Part shown: positions 43,130 to 50,873 of the stretch, piece after piece
Layout of the letters: every line of letters begins with the position of its first letter
How positions within the stretch are numbered: the first letter of the stretch is position 1
Assembly (NCBI RefSeq): GCF_014490665.1
Contig: NZ_CP061038.1
Location: forward strand, 4,610,501 to 4,674,500
Direction of reading: 5' to 3'
DNA length: 64,000 bases
Source of the DNA: Sphingomonas alpina
Lineage (GTDB): Bacteria > Pseudomonadota > Alphaproteobacteria > Sphingomonadales > Sphingomonadaceae
The notes under the pieces: generated by a model
What the model was told of the DNA's origin: nothing
Databases searched by the model: none
The model's input: only the letters and a program-made list of their open reading frames with translations
Made by a program: the position numbers and the translations under genes

Positions 43130-44244
43130 GCCGCCATCCTCACGCTACGCAGCTGGTCGTTGAAATCCTTGAACCCGTCATCGGGCCACATGCACAACAC
43201 GGTCCGGCCGCGCGCCTGATGCGCCGCGATCTGGCTGTTGAACGCCGCGTTGATCTTCATCGCCGCGTCCTCATGCTTCTGCGCCAGCGCTTCGTCTCCG
43301 GCACGCCGCGCCGCCAGCGCGCGCAACGCCCGATCTTCTTCGTCACGCTGTCCGACCATCACCACATCGCTCACCGAATCGGGCAGGTCGACCGCGCCGA
43401 TATTGCCCAGCGTCGCCGCCGCGATCAGCCGCACCGCCGGATCGGCCATGGCCACGGTCAATCCGTCCTCGATGCCCTCGCTGATATGCACCGTCGTGCC
43501 TTCCGGCACGTCGCGCAGCGGCATTCGGCCGACTTCGCCCTTGTTCAGCGCGATATGCGCCCCGGCATAGTCGCCCAACGTCATCTTCGGCATGTCGAGA
43601 TCGGCCTTGACCCAGCGCCCGCGCACGAATTCCAGATAGGTGCGGTGCGCCGCGACCATTTCGCCGGCCAGCACTGTCATTGCCGTCACCATCGCCGGTA
43701 TCTCGCGCCCCAGCTCGGTATTCCAGCAATCGTGCCGGAACCGGATCGCGCCCGGAAACCGTCCCAACGCCGCAAAATCGATGCCGCGCCCTTCCAGATA
43801 CAACTGCGCGGGCGTGCCCTGCATCACAGCCGAATGATGCCACAGCCCGCGCGCGTTGCGTTTCCGCTTCTCCGCATCGGCCATCGCCGCACGCAGCCGC
43901 TTTTCGCGCGCCCGGTCATATTCGGCATTGGTCGCCGTACTGGTGAAGTCGATGCCCGCATCGGCCTCCAGCATCTTTAATGCCTGGACGAAAGTCATGC
44001 CCTTGCGTTTTTCGAGATATTTGAAGTGATCGCCGCTCGCACCACAGGCAAAGCATTTGAAGATCGCCTTGGCGTCATTGACCGAAAAGCTGCCCAAACT
44101 GGCATCCGAATGGAACGGACACAGCCCGACATGCTCATGGCCGCGCTTGGTCAACGACACATCGCCGCCGATCAGGTCGGACAGGTAAATGCGACTCCGC
44201 ACCGCCTCGGCCCGTCGCCGCAATGCTTCCAGATCGACCGACAT
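43126..44244 (-). CDS. DnaG-type phage primase
   Basis: 372 residues. CHC2 zinc finger: LCPFHSDAS (C42, H45) and FKCFACGASGD (C64, C67). A Toprim-like domain starts at about 250, with the metal-binding Glu in HISEGIEDGLTVA and VVMVGQRDEED downstream. It synthesises RNA primers at the prophage origin. The second half of Toprim is divergent (GQRDEED instead of the usual DxD). Confidence 0.88.
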   Translation of the reverse strand: MSVDLEALRRRAEAVRSRIYLSDLIGGDVSLTKRGHEHVGLCPFHSDASLGSFSVNDAKAIFKCFACGASGDHFKYLEKRKGMTFVQALKMLEADAGIDFTSTATNAEYDRAREKRLRAAMADAEKRKRNARGLWHHSAVMQGTPAQLYLEGRGIDFAALGRFPGAIRFRHDCWNTELGREIPAMVTAMTVLAGEMVAAHRTYLEFVRGRWVKADLDMPKMTLGDYAGAHIALNKGEVGRMPLRDVPEGTTVHISEGIEDGLTVAMADPAVRLIAAATLGNIGAVDLPDSVSDVVMVGQRDEEDRALRALAARRAGDEALAQKHEDAAMKINAAFNSQIAAHQARGRTVLCMWPDDGFKDFNDQLRSVRMAA

Positions 44245-44486
44245 TAGCTGCCGTTCACACGGGGGGTTAAATCATCAAACCATAGGTGTGGAGTGCCGGG
44301 GCGACGATCGGCGCGGCCTTCGGAATAATCGATATTCTGATTGATCCGCGCCGCCAGCGCTCGTGCTGAACGCTTCGGCAACGTGATGAGAACATCTTTC
44401 CCGTCACCGTCCCTCACGAACAACGACACAGCGCCGCTCGGCAAGGTTTTCGAAAACAGGTCGATCGCGATATAGCCCTTGGCCAT
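44244..44486 (-). CDS. small hypothetical phage protein
   Basis: 80 residues (MAKGYIAIDLFSKTLPSGAVSLFV...). Beta strands then a helix (KRSARALAARINQNIDY). Its ATG overlaps the stop of the next upstream gene and its stop overlaps the primase start. Function unknown. Confidence 0.6.
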   Translation of the reverse strand: MAKGYIAIDLFSKTLPSGAVSLFVRDGDGKDVLITLPKRSARALAARINQNIDYSEGRADRRPGTPHLWFDDLTPRVNGS

Positions 44487-44857
44487 CACGCGGCTTTCAA
44501 AATGGCTTGGGGCGCGGTGTGGCTTGGGCACACCGCGCCCCGCCTGACGCGCCCTAGGCAAGACGCGTCAGACATGCCGTCGGCGCAACCCGGCGACAAT
44601 TGGAGATCGGGAATAGTGACGAAGCGCAACCGCGCCCCGTCCGGCGCGCGCGGCACGATCGCCGCGATCGTTTCCGCGCCCAGGCGATCATGCAGCTGCT
44701 GGCGCAGCCAGTACGCCGCGCCCACGCCGTCGATGCCCAGCCCGGCCGCCAGCGAACGATATGTGACCGTCCGGCCATGGCCCTGCTCGATCACGATCAG
44801 CCGTAACGCTTCGTTCTGCCGCGCCGTCAATCCGCTGTTGCGTGTCAAATTGGACAT
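44486..44857 (-). CDS. winged-helix DNA-binding protein
   Basis: 123 residues. LTARQNEALRLIVIEQGHGRTVTYRSLAAGLGI resembles the LexA-type N-terminal winged helix, though no protease domain follows; the rest includes VPRAPDGARLRFVTIPD. It is the second gene of the leftward early operon and may be a transcription regulator. ATG 44857 lies inside a hairpin that includes its ribosome-binding site. Confidence 0.6.
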   Translation of the reverse strand: MSNLTRNSGLTARQNEALRLIVIEQGHGRTVTYRSLAAGLGIDGVGAAYWLRQQLHDRLGAETIAAIVPRAPDGARLRFVTIPDLQLSPGCADGMSDASCLGRVRRGAVCPSHTAPQAILKAA

Positions 44858-44939
44858 AGGAAAATTCCTATTTCTGTTGCTTTGTTGGATAGCAGCGAAT
44901 TAGAACGAAGCAAGAACACAGGAACGACTCGACATGATT

Positions 44940-45248
44940 TCACGCCGCCGCCCGCCGCTGCATCTGCATTGGACAATGCGCCTTGGCACAGGCCTCGACG
45001 CTCTCGTCTTCCGCGTGCAGTTCGCACCGTGGACAGCGCGCCGGCCGAAACCAGTCCGCGTGATCCGCGATGCCGCGCCGCGCCAGCTCGTTGACGATAT
45101 CGGCGGACTCGGGGCGCTTCCCCTCCTCCTCCCATCCCTGCAGCGTGCCCGCGCTCGCGCCGATCTCGGCCGCGAACGCGGGGCGCCCGATTTTGGGACT
45201 GTGCGCCTCGCGATAGCGCCTGATCTTGTTGCCGGCCAAGGTTGTCAT
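44940..45248 (-). CDS. Cro-like XRE regulator
   Basis: 102 residues. The N-terminal 60 residues form an XRE helix-turn-helix (KIRRYREAHSPKIGRPAFAAEIGASAGTLQGWEEEGKRP). The rest has CPRCELHAEDES and AKAHCPMQ, a possible zinc site. It is divergent from the repressor, with operator 45256-45276 between, which is the classic cro position. Confidence 0.8.
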   Translation of the reverse strand: MTTLAGNKIRRYREAHSPKIGRPAFAAEIGASAGTLQGWEEEGKRPESADIVNELARRGIADHADWFRPARCPRCELHAEDESVEACAKAHCPMQMQRRAAA

Positions 45249-45276
45249 GATGCCTAACTACCCATATAGGGAAGTT
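45242..45276. promoter_or_regulatory. divergent immunity promoter/operator
   Basis: Operator AACTACCC-ATATA-GGGAAGTT at 45256-45276, one mismatch between arms. Rightward: TTGTCA (45242-45247), 17-base spacer, TATAGG (45265-45270) inside the operator. Leftward: TTGCAT lies next to the operator on the minus strand. It lies between the cro-like gene and the repressor. Confidence 0.8.
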
Positions 45277-45326
45277 TCATGCAACTGAATTTTATGCAGA
45301 GTTGCCAGAACGGGGGATTGAGCCGG

Positions 45327-45749
45327 ATGGGTCAGGTCATACAAATCACCTCTATGGTGAAGAAGTTGATTGACCCGCCCAACCGGATTCGCGCCGTGCG
45401 TGAAGCGCGCGTGCCGAAGGTGACATTGCGCCAGGTCGCCGAAGCCCTCGGCACCACGCAAACCGTCATCTCCCGCGTGGAGACTGGCGAACGCCCGCTC
45501 TACATGCACATGGCACGGCGTATTGCCGAAGTGCTTGGCGTCTCCGTCGCGGACCTGCTCAACGAAGAGGATAACCCATATCGCCTCGACGATCGCGAGC
45601 GCGACGTGATCAACGCGATGCGGCACGGTCAGGCACATGTCGCCGATGCCGTCCACCGCGTCGCCGAAAGCCTCAACGCCTTCGATCCCGGCGCACCGGC
45701 ACCGCCAGAGCCACGCGAAGACGAGCACGACACCGCGCGCCGCGCCTGA
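45327..45749 (+). CDS. CI-like XRE repressor
   Basis: 140 residues (from ATG 45327), or 156 from ATG 45279. The XRE domain is RIRAVREARVPKVTLRQVAEALGTTQTVISRVETGERP, followed by a dimerisation-like region (MARRIAEVLGVSVADLL) and a helical C-terminus with no S24 peptidase domain, so it would not be cleaved by RecA. GGGGGA precedes ATG 45327; ATG 45279 is only nine bases after the -10. It is followed by a strong terminator and is a good candidate for the operator-binding repressor. Confidence 0.75.
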   Translation: MGQVIQITSMVKKLIDPPNRIRAVREARVPKVTLRQVAEALGTTQTVISRVETGERPLYMHMARRIAEVLGVSVADLLNEEDNPYRLDDRERDVINAMRHGQAHVADAVHRVAESLNAFDPGAPAPPEPREDEHDTARRA

Positions 45750-45763
45750 TCCCCGTTCGCCTG

Positions 45764-45801
45764 AAAAAGGCCGCGCTACCACCCTTGAGCGCGGCCTTTT
45801 T
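45764..45801 (+). terminator. strong rho-independent terminator
   Basis: Fourteen-base perfect arms (AAAAAGGCCGCGCT / AGCGCGGCCTTTTT) with a ten-base loop and a T5 tail. It ends the single-gene repressor transcript and shields the operon that starts at 45908. Confidence 0.9.
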
Positions 45802-45817
45802 GCTGCGCGCAGAACGC

Positions 45818-45872
45818 GACTTCCCAATATGGGAAGTTTTCCTATTGCGATAACTTCCCAATATGGGTAGTT
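45818..45872. promoter_or_regulatory. two tandem operators before the rightward operon
   Basis: GACTTCCC-AATAT-GGGAAGTT (45818-45838) and AACTTCCC-AATAT-GGGTAGTT (45852-45872), centres 34 bp apart. TTGCGA (45845-45850) abuts the second site as its -35. This is the only double site in the phage and could allow cooperative repression of the 45908-52661 operon. Confidence 0.75.
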
Positions 45873-45907
45873 AGCTTTCCGTTGGTTCTTCCCACGGAGG
45901 CGAGTTT

Positions 45908-46345
45908 ATGGGCCAGATAGCCCAATTCCCAGGCGTCAAACGGCCCGTCCCGGTGCCGAACACTCATCCATCGGCACGCGCTGCGGTTGCGGCCCTGCCG
46001 GATGCGCTGCCAAGCACTGGCGGCACGCGCGGCGAATATGCCCTGGCTGATGTCGCCCGCCCGCTCGGCATCCTGCATCTGTCGATCAGGACCATCATCG
46101 ACACGCTGCGCGCGCTGGCCAAGCATGAAGGCATGCCGCTCCCGCGCACCCCGCGCGTGATCAAGGGCAAGCCGGTCAGCGGCGTCGACATGATCTGCAA
46201 GATCAGCCGTTGGAATGCCGGCGAATATGATGCGTGGCTCGACGGTCGCGGTCGCGGTCCGGCCAGCCCTGCACCCGCCATGCTCCCGCCGCCGCTCCGT
46301 CAGGAAATGGCCGCGCGCGCAGTTGCGATCGGTGCAGGACGATGA
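45908..46345 (+). CDS. DNA-binding-like protein, excisionase or regulator candidate
   Basis: 145 residues. The central part (ALADVARPLGILHLSIRTIIDTLRALAKHEGMPLPRTPRV) has a helix-turn-helix feel, followed by DMICKISRWNAGEYDAWLDG, typical of small phage regulators. A Pro/Ala-rich tail ends the protein. CACGGAGG precedes ATG 45908. First gene of the rightward operon. Confidence 0.6.
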   Translation: MGQIAQFPGVKRPVPVPNTHPSARAAVAALPDALPSTGGTRGEYALADVARPLGILHLSIRTIIDTLRALAKHEGMPLPRTPRVIKGKPVSGVDMICKISRWNAGEYDAWLDGRGRGPASPAPAMLPPPLRQEMAARAVAIGAGR

Positions 46346-46554
46346 GCGACGCTATCCTCGACGCGTTGCGTGCCGCTGTCCGTGTCGAGGCGGAAAAGAT
46401 CGTCGCGGACGAGGCAAACGAAGCGGCCAAGCGGATACATGATCGGATGCGGTTGCTCGCGCCGCATTTCGCGATGAGCATCATGAACCATTACGATGTC
46501 GCTCGTGATGCTGAGCGCGTCATAATCACGGTCCGGCAAGGCAATGCGGAATGA
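46342..46554 (+). CDS. small hypothetical phage protein
   Basis: 70 residues, helical (MSDAILDALRAAVRVEAEKIVADEANEAAKRIHDRM). ATG overlaps the previous stop (ATGA) and the stop overlaps the next ATG. Function unknown. Confidence 0.6.
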   Translation: MSDAILDALRAAVRVEAEKIVADEANEAAKRIHDRMRLLAPHFAMSIMNHYDVARDAERVIITVRQGNAE

Positions 46555-46676
46555 CCGCGCTGTTCCGCCCGATCCGCTCCGCCAGCGGCATCGCCTACGC
46601 GACGCTCGCCGCCGTCATCCTGTTCGTCTTCGCCGAACCGTTCGTCGGTCCGTTCGCCGCCTGGGCGGTGTCGTGA
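46551..46676 (+). CDS. 41-residue membrane protein
   Basis: MTALFRPIRSASG then one hydrophobic helix (IAYATLAAVILFVFAEPFVG). ATGA overlap with the upstream gene and GTGA overlap with the downstream gene support it. Possible superinfection exclusion, or an integral small phage protein of unknown target. Confidence 0.6.
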   Translation: MTALFRPIRSASGIAYATLAAVILFVFAEPFVGPFAAWAVS

Positions 46677-46786
46677 AGTGGCGGCGCGCATCGCCACCGG
46701 ATCCGCGCACGCGCGCCGCGTGGCTGCTGACCGTGCTTATCGCCTGGGCCGCCGCGACCCTGCTGTCAGTCTTCCCAAATCCCTGA
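46673..46786 (+). CDS. 37-residue membrane protein
   Basis: GTG start overlaps the previous stop. Basic N-terminus (MKWRRASPPDPRTR) then one transmembrane helix (AAWLLTVLIAWAAATLLSVF). It is the second of two adjacent tiny membrane proteins; they may act together. Confidence 0.55.
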   Translation: MKWRRASPPDPRTRAAWLLTVLIAWAAATLLSVFPNP

Positions 46787-46820
46787 ATCGGCTCGCCCGC
46801 AAAAATGGAGGCCCACTGAC

Positions 46821-47018
46821 ATGATGCCGGATTTTCAACCGTTCAGCGGGTTCGATCCGATCGACGGCGCAGAGGCGCATATGGATGCAGGCCGGGATAA
46901 CCCCTGCAGCGTGGGCGGATTCGACGCTCGGGAAATCACGATCGGCGCGGCAATGCTCGACGCGCACGGACGCCTGCGGCTCTGTCAAGCCGAGGCGGAA
47001 GCGCGGGGACTGATCTGA
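46821..47018 (+). CDS. small hypothetical phage protein
   Basis: 65 residues (MMPDFQPFSGFDPIDGAEAH...), acidic. A clear GGAGG lies before the ATG. Its stop shares a base with the next ATG (TGATG). No known motif. Confidence 0.6.
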   Translation: MMPDFQPFSGFDPIDGAEAHMDAGRDNPCSVGGFDAREITIGAAMLDAHGRLRLCQAEAEARGLI

Positions 47019-47197
47019 TGCCCGCGCCCCAGGCCACCGCCGTCTATTCGCGGTTTGACGACTCTGTCGTCATCCTCACCGACACGCAGACGTACCGCAT
47101 TCCGGCGAGCGCCGCCGAAGACCTGCCCGCGCAGATCGCAAACGCGCTGCGCACCCGCGCCATAGGCACTGAAATGGCGAGCAAGGCCAAGGTATGA
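47018..47197 (+). CDS. small hypothetical phage protein (59 residues)
   Basis: [20 protein letters not shown]..., beta then helix ([16 protein letters not shown]). Tightly coupled with neighbours at both ends (TGATG and ATGA). Function unknown. Confidence 0.6.
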   Translation: MPAPQATAVYSRFDDSVVILTDTQTYRIPASAAEDLPAQIANALRTRAIGTEMASKAKV

Positions 47198-47379
47198 CGC
47201 GCAACGCCCCCTTGCCGCCTGTGACCGTGCAGATGCGCCGCCTCGCCGACTTGCAGGCATGGCCATGGCGCATCCTCACCAAGTCCGAGCGCGTCGAGCG
47301 CGAGCGCTACGAGATCGTCGCGTCGGCCCGTCACCGCCAGCGCCTGCGGAGAAGTTCAACCGAAGGGAAAACCGCATGA
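47194..47379 (+). CDS. small basic phage protein
   Basis: 61 residues ([30 protein letters not shown]), very basic; a long helix [23 protein letters not shown] suggests RNA or DNA binding. Overlaps both neighbours by four bases. Confidence 0.55.
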   Translation: MTRNAPLPPVTVQMRRLADLQAWPWRILTKSERVERERYEIVASARHRQRLRRSSTEGKTA

Positions 47380-47615
47380 GTAACATCATCGCTGCCGATC
47401 AGCTGCGCCTGCTGATCGAGCGCATCGAGCGCCTGGAGGATGAGAAGAAAGGCATCGCCGACGACATCAAGGATGTCTACGGCGAAGCCAAATCGACCGG
47501 CTACGACACCAAGACGATGCGCAGCATCGTCCGCCTGCGCCGCATGGAAAAGCACCATCGCGACGAAGCCGAGGCGCTGCTGGAAACCTACAAGATCGCG
47601 CTGGGGCTGGCTTGA
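47376..47615 (+). CDS. GapR-like (DUF2312) protein
   Basis: 79 residues. [62 protein letters not shown] matches the coiled-coil nucleoid protein GapR of Caulobacter, which clamps overtwisted DNA ahead of replication or transcription forks. The host alphaproteobacterium should have its own copy. ATGA overlap with the upstream gene. A 17-codon mini-frame (47615-47668) lies between it and the next gene. Confidence 0.85.
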   Translation: MSNIIAADQLRLLIERIERLEDEKKGIADDIKDVYGEAKSTGYDTKTMRSIVRLRRMEKHHRDEAEALLETYKIALGLA

Positions 47616-47664
47616 TGAGCATCCAGGCAGAAACGCACACCGCGCCTCGGCCGGTCAGCAAGCC

Positions 47665-47940
47665 ATGATCGTGGTCAAGGTCGAACTGTGGTCGGCCGTT
47701 GACGGTCAGCGCAGGGAACTGGCCCGCATGACGATCGACAACATTGGGGGAGACGTCACCCGCGGCGACTACCGCACGCGCACCATGCGCGGCCGGTCGG
47801 AACAACAGCTGCACCGCGCGATGCTGACCAACAGCCTTACCCGCGAGGGCAAGGTTCTCGGTCACCAGCGCCTCAAACTGCACGTCTGGAATCTGGTCGC
47901 CAAGGCGCTGACCGGCATGGGCTACGGAAAGGAAAATTAA
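47665..47940 (+). CDS. small hypothetical phage protein
   Basis: 91 residues starting MIVVKVELWSAVDGQRRELARMTIDN, with basic region GDYRTRTMRGRSEQQLHRAM and C-terminal HQRLKLHVWNLVAKALTGMG. Common in alphaproteobacterial phages, of unknown function. Its last base is shared with the next start. Confidence 0.65.
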   Translation: MIVVKVELWSAVDGQRRELARMTIDNIGGDVTRGDYRTRTMRGRSEQQLHRAMLTNSLTREGKVLGHQRLKLHVWNLVAKALTGMGYGKEN

Positions 47941-48203
47941 TGGCGGAACTCCGCTTCGACAAGCAAGCCGACAACGATCGCTATTTTTCCACGCTCGAAA
48001 CTCTTGGCGTCGTCCTGCCACTGCGGCTCGATGACGAGAATGTTGGCGATATCCTTGATCATGCCGGCGTCACGGTACTGACCGTCGATGTGAACAATGA
48101 GCGACCGGATGAGGACGTGACGCGCCTCGCAGAAACGATCGCCTTGGCAATCAACACATGCGGCGGATTTCGCTCCGAACGCAGCGAGCCGAGCTCGATC
48201 TGA
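47940..48203 (+). CDS. small hypothetical phage protein
   Basis: 87 residues (MAELRFDKQADNDRYFSTLE...), acidic, alpha/beta. It is followed by a TGATG junction with the TraR-like gene. No motif is recognised. Confidence 0.6.
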   Translation: MAELRFDKQADNDRYFSTLETLGVVLPLRLDDENVGDILDHAGVTVLTVDVNNERPDEDVTRLAETIALAINTCGGFRSERSEPSSI

Positions 48204-48424
48204 TGGCCGACGAAGCTGACCTCGCCGCCGAAATCGAGGCTGAACATCTGGCGCGCGGCATCGCTGCTGCGCGCCAGCCCATTCCCGAGGGCAAAGCGGG
48301 TGAATGCGACGGCTGCGGCGAAGACATGGGACGGCTGGTCAATGGCAAGTGCGGCTATTGCCGTGACGGCCGACGCCGCCCGCCCGCCATGTTTCGCGGG
48401 CCGCCACCGGAACAAGACGCATGA
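48203..48424 (+). CDS. TraR/DksA-type zinc-finger protein
   Basis: 73 residues. MADEADLAAEIEAEHLARGIAAARQ helix, then four-Cys finger ECDGCGEDMGRLVNGKCGYCRDGRR. This is the short TraR/phage type of DksA-like finger, which can bind RNA polymerase secondary channel and mimic ppGpp. The N-terminal coiled coil is short. ATG is coupled to the previous stop. Confidence 0.8.
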   Translation: MADEADLAAEIEAEHLARGIAAARQPIPEGKAGECDGCGEDMGRLVNGKCGYCRDGRRRPPAMFRGPPPEQDA

Positions 48425-49299
48425 CCGGCCGTCCGCTCACGGACGATTTCGCCATGAAATCGTCGCTCGCCGTACGCGCACCGCGCGCCGTGCCCCTGGA
48501 CGAACAGATGATCGAACTACAGACCGAACTGGAGCGGCGCATCCGCGTCTATCCCGGCTTGGTTGCGGCCGATAAGCTGAAACAGGAAGAGGCGGACCAG
48601 CATATAGCGGTTTGGCGCGCGATCATCGCCGACCATCATCGCCTTGCGGCCAGCATCGCCCGGCATTGTCATCAGGCATATGCCGTCAACCCAGCGCCCT
48701 ATTGCTTCGACTGGCCGACCCGCGTGCGCGAGCTGCGCCGCGAACTGCAACTGCGCCGCAACGCTTATCCCAAATGGATCGACGCGCCCGCCAACCCGCT
48801 GACTGTCGCGACCGCCGCACAGAAACTCGAATGCCTCGATGCGGTTCATGCCCGCTATTGGCACCAACTGTTCGCCTTCTCCCCGCCGCACGTTGCGCGT
48901 GACGCGGATCCGGCCCGCGCCGCCTGGGCCGCAGCGGCCGAGCGCGCCCGCATGATGCCGCACTGGACGAACATCATGGCGACCGGATCGCTTGATGAAG
49001 GGATGGACGCGCGGCGCACGGACGCCATCTGGCGCACCATAGAAGCCTATGCGCGCATGTCTGCTGGCGAGCCGGTAACACCCGGCCTGCTGCCGCCCGC
49101 GAGCGAAACTCGTGCCATCCTCGCCGCCGAGGCCCGCCGGCGTGCCGATGAGCAGCTTGCTCGCTGTTTCGACGGCACGACCGATCGCGCCGCAGCCGAG
49201 GCCATCTTCACCCAGCTCGAGCAAATCGCTCGCTGGCTCAATTCCCCTGACATCGCGTCCATCCCGGCCGCGATCGAGCCGCAAAGGATGGCCGCATGA
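48421..49299 (+). CDS. hypothetical phage protein
   Basis: 292 residues, helical, rich in Ala, Arg and Trp. Three repeated helical stretches (ELQTELERRIRVYPGLVAADKLKQEEADQ; RVRELRRELQLRRNAYPKW; AAQKLECLDAVHARYW). No family is recognised. It overlaps the TraR-like and Toprim genes by four bases each. Confidence 0.65.
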   Translation: MTGRPLTDDFAMKSSLAVRAPRAVPLDEQMIELQTELERRIRVYPGLVAADKLKQEEADQHIAVWRAIIADHHRLAASIARHCHQAYAVNPAPYCFDWPTRVRELRRELQLRRNAYPKWIDAPANPLTVATAAQKLECLDAVHARYWHQLFAFSPPHVARDADPARAAWAAAAERARMMPHWTNIMATGSLDEGMDARRTDAIWRTIEAYARMSAGEPVTPGLLPPASETRAILAAEARRRADEQLARCFDGTTDRAAAEAIFTQLEQIARWLNSPDIASIPAAIEPQRMAA

Positions 49300-50330
49300 C
49301 GGGCACATATGATTTTCAAATGCCGCCAACAACCGGCCCGCTGCACGTGCGCAAACAAGCCCGGTTCGAAATGGGCGAAGTCATCGAGCGTATGTCGAAC
49401 GAGACGGGCTACAAGTTTGGACCGCGCGGCTGGGCATACTACGCCGAGGGCTTGGGGCTAATCACCAAAGGCGAATTTGATCGCTTCGAAAAGCTACTCA
49501 CCGATATGCGAAAGGACGGCGAACTTGATCCTGACGTGATCGAGCCGGATGCTTCGCGCATTGCCACCGATGTTTTCGACTTTGAGGCAACGACACACAC
49601 GCCCGAAGAACTCGCGCAATACGCCATTGATGAAATTAGCGACCGATTACGAGATTGGGCGCAGTCATTCTATGAAACCGGATATTGGGACGATCTCGAC
49701 TATTATGTTGAGCTGATCGTAGAGAAGAAGGATCTTGTGCAAATATTTCGATCAACCGCCGATCGTTACAACGTGCGGATTACCAACGGCAAAGGCGACA
49801 CGGATATTCACACCCGGCTTGCCATGCTCAAGCGTTTTCGGGATCATAGCAACGAAGGGCGGCGCTGCATCCTACTGGCCATTGGCGATCATGATCCAAA
49901 GGGCCTCCATATCGTGGAAGGGTTACACCGCACGTTCATGTCCTGCAGCAACATCAAGGGATTGGACTGGCACGATCCTAATTTCGAGGTGGTCAATATC
50001 GGCCTGACGGAAGATCAGATTGATAGCTTGGGCCTGATGAAGATAGCCAACCTCGAAACGGGAGGCGGACGTGACTTGTCCAGCCCGCTCCACCCCGATC
50101 ATTACAAGCCATATGTGCAGGATTATCTCGCGAATTTTGGCGTGTGGAAATGTGAGGCAAACGCCTTGGTGGGCAACCCGCGCAAAGCAAAAGCGTTGCT
50201 GGAAACCGCCATAAATCGCTTCATCCCGGCAAGCCACCCCGACGATATTGAGGCGAAGAATGAACCCGGCCGGGAAGCGGTCCGTGGTGAAATATCACGT
50301 CTTGTCCACGGCTGGGAATTTGAGGCATGA
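49296..50330 (+). CDS. Spo11/TopoVI subunit A-like Toprim protein
   Basis: 344 residues. A winged-helix-like segment (FGPRGWAYYAEGLGLITKGEFDRFEKLLTDMRKDGEL, residues 41-76) carries a YY pair at 48-49, then a Toprim domain: Glu near 143 in LIVEKKDLVQIF and DxD at 198-200 in LLAIGDHDPKGLHI. C-terminal EVVNIGLTEDQIDSLGL and NALVGNPRKAKALLETAINR fit this family. TopoVI-A proteins cut DNA through a Tyr. It is AT-richer than its neighbours. Confidence 0.75.
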   Translation: MTGTYDFQMPPTTGPLHVRKQARFEMGEVIERMSNETGYKFGPRGWAYYAEGLGLITKGEFDRFEKLLTDMRKDGELDPDVIEPDASRIATDVFDFEATTHTPEELAQYAIDEISDRLRDWAQSFYETGYWDDLDYYVELIVEKKDLVQIFRSTADRYNVRITNGKGDTDIHTRLAMLKRFRDHSNEGRRCILLAIGDHDPKGLHIVEGLHRTFMSCSNIKGLDWHDPNFEVVNIGLTEDQIDSLGLMKIANLETGGGRDLSSPLHPDHYKPYVQDYLANFGVWKCEANALVGNPRKAKALLETAINRFIPASHPDDIEAKNEPGREAVRGEISRLVHGWEFEA

Positions 50331-50833
50331 TCGAGCTCAACGGCCATGGCCATATTCCCCTGATCCGCACGCCCGAAATGGAGGCGAGCGACCTGTTGGA
50401 CGATGCCGTCAACGTCATCACTACCGAACTGAGCAACGGCATCGGCGCGTTCGCATCTCCAGTGGCATGTCGAGCTGCGGCCACCCGGATTGTCCAGCGC
50501 TTCGCCAACATGACCTTGACCGCTATCCGGGGAGACCGTGATAGCGACCGGCTGGCGCGCTTTTTCCGGGAAGAACGGCCCGATCTCGGCTTTGAGGGCG
50601 ACGTGAGCGATTGGACGCCTGTCGAATCCGCGATGCGCTTCCTCAGGCGCGAGGCGCGACCCAGCGTTGTCGCTGCGCTCAATCAGATTTCAGCGGTCCG
50701 GCCGAGCAATTGGGAAGATGACGACGATCCTGACCAGCTGGCAGCATGGCGAGCCGTCGATGCCGCGCTTGCAGCCTGCAAAGGAGCAGGCGTTGACGCC
50801 ACACCCTCCCCGGGCGCACCTTCCACGCCCTGA
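50327..50833 (+). CDS. hypothetical phage protein
   Basis: 168 residues: MIELNGHGHIPLIRTPEMEASDLLDDAV, helical centre, an acidic DDDDPDQLAAW region and a Pro-rich tail. ATGA overlap with the Toprim gene. No motif recognised. Confidence 0.6.
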   Translation: MIELNGHGHIPLIRTPEMEASDLLDDAVNVITTELSNGIGAFASPVACRAAATRIVQRFANMTLTAIRGDRDSDRLARFFREERPDLGFEGDVSDWTPVESAMRFLRREARPSVVAALNQISAVRPSNWEDDDDPDQLAAWRAVDAALAACKGAGVDATPSPGAPSTP

Positions 50834-50873
50834 CGCTACCGCCCGAATCTACCCGGTGAAAGGAAACCGACCA

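Noticed and set aside
47615..47668. 17-codon mini-frame after the GapR-like gene
   Set aside because: It may couple translation, but no evidence separates it from chance.
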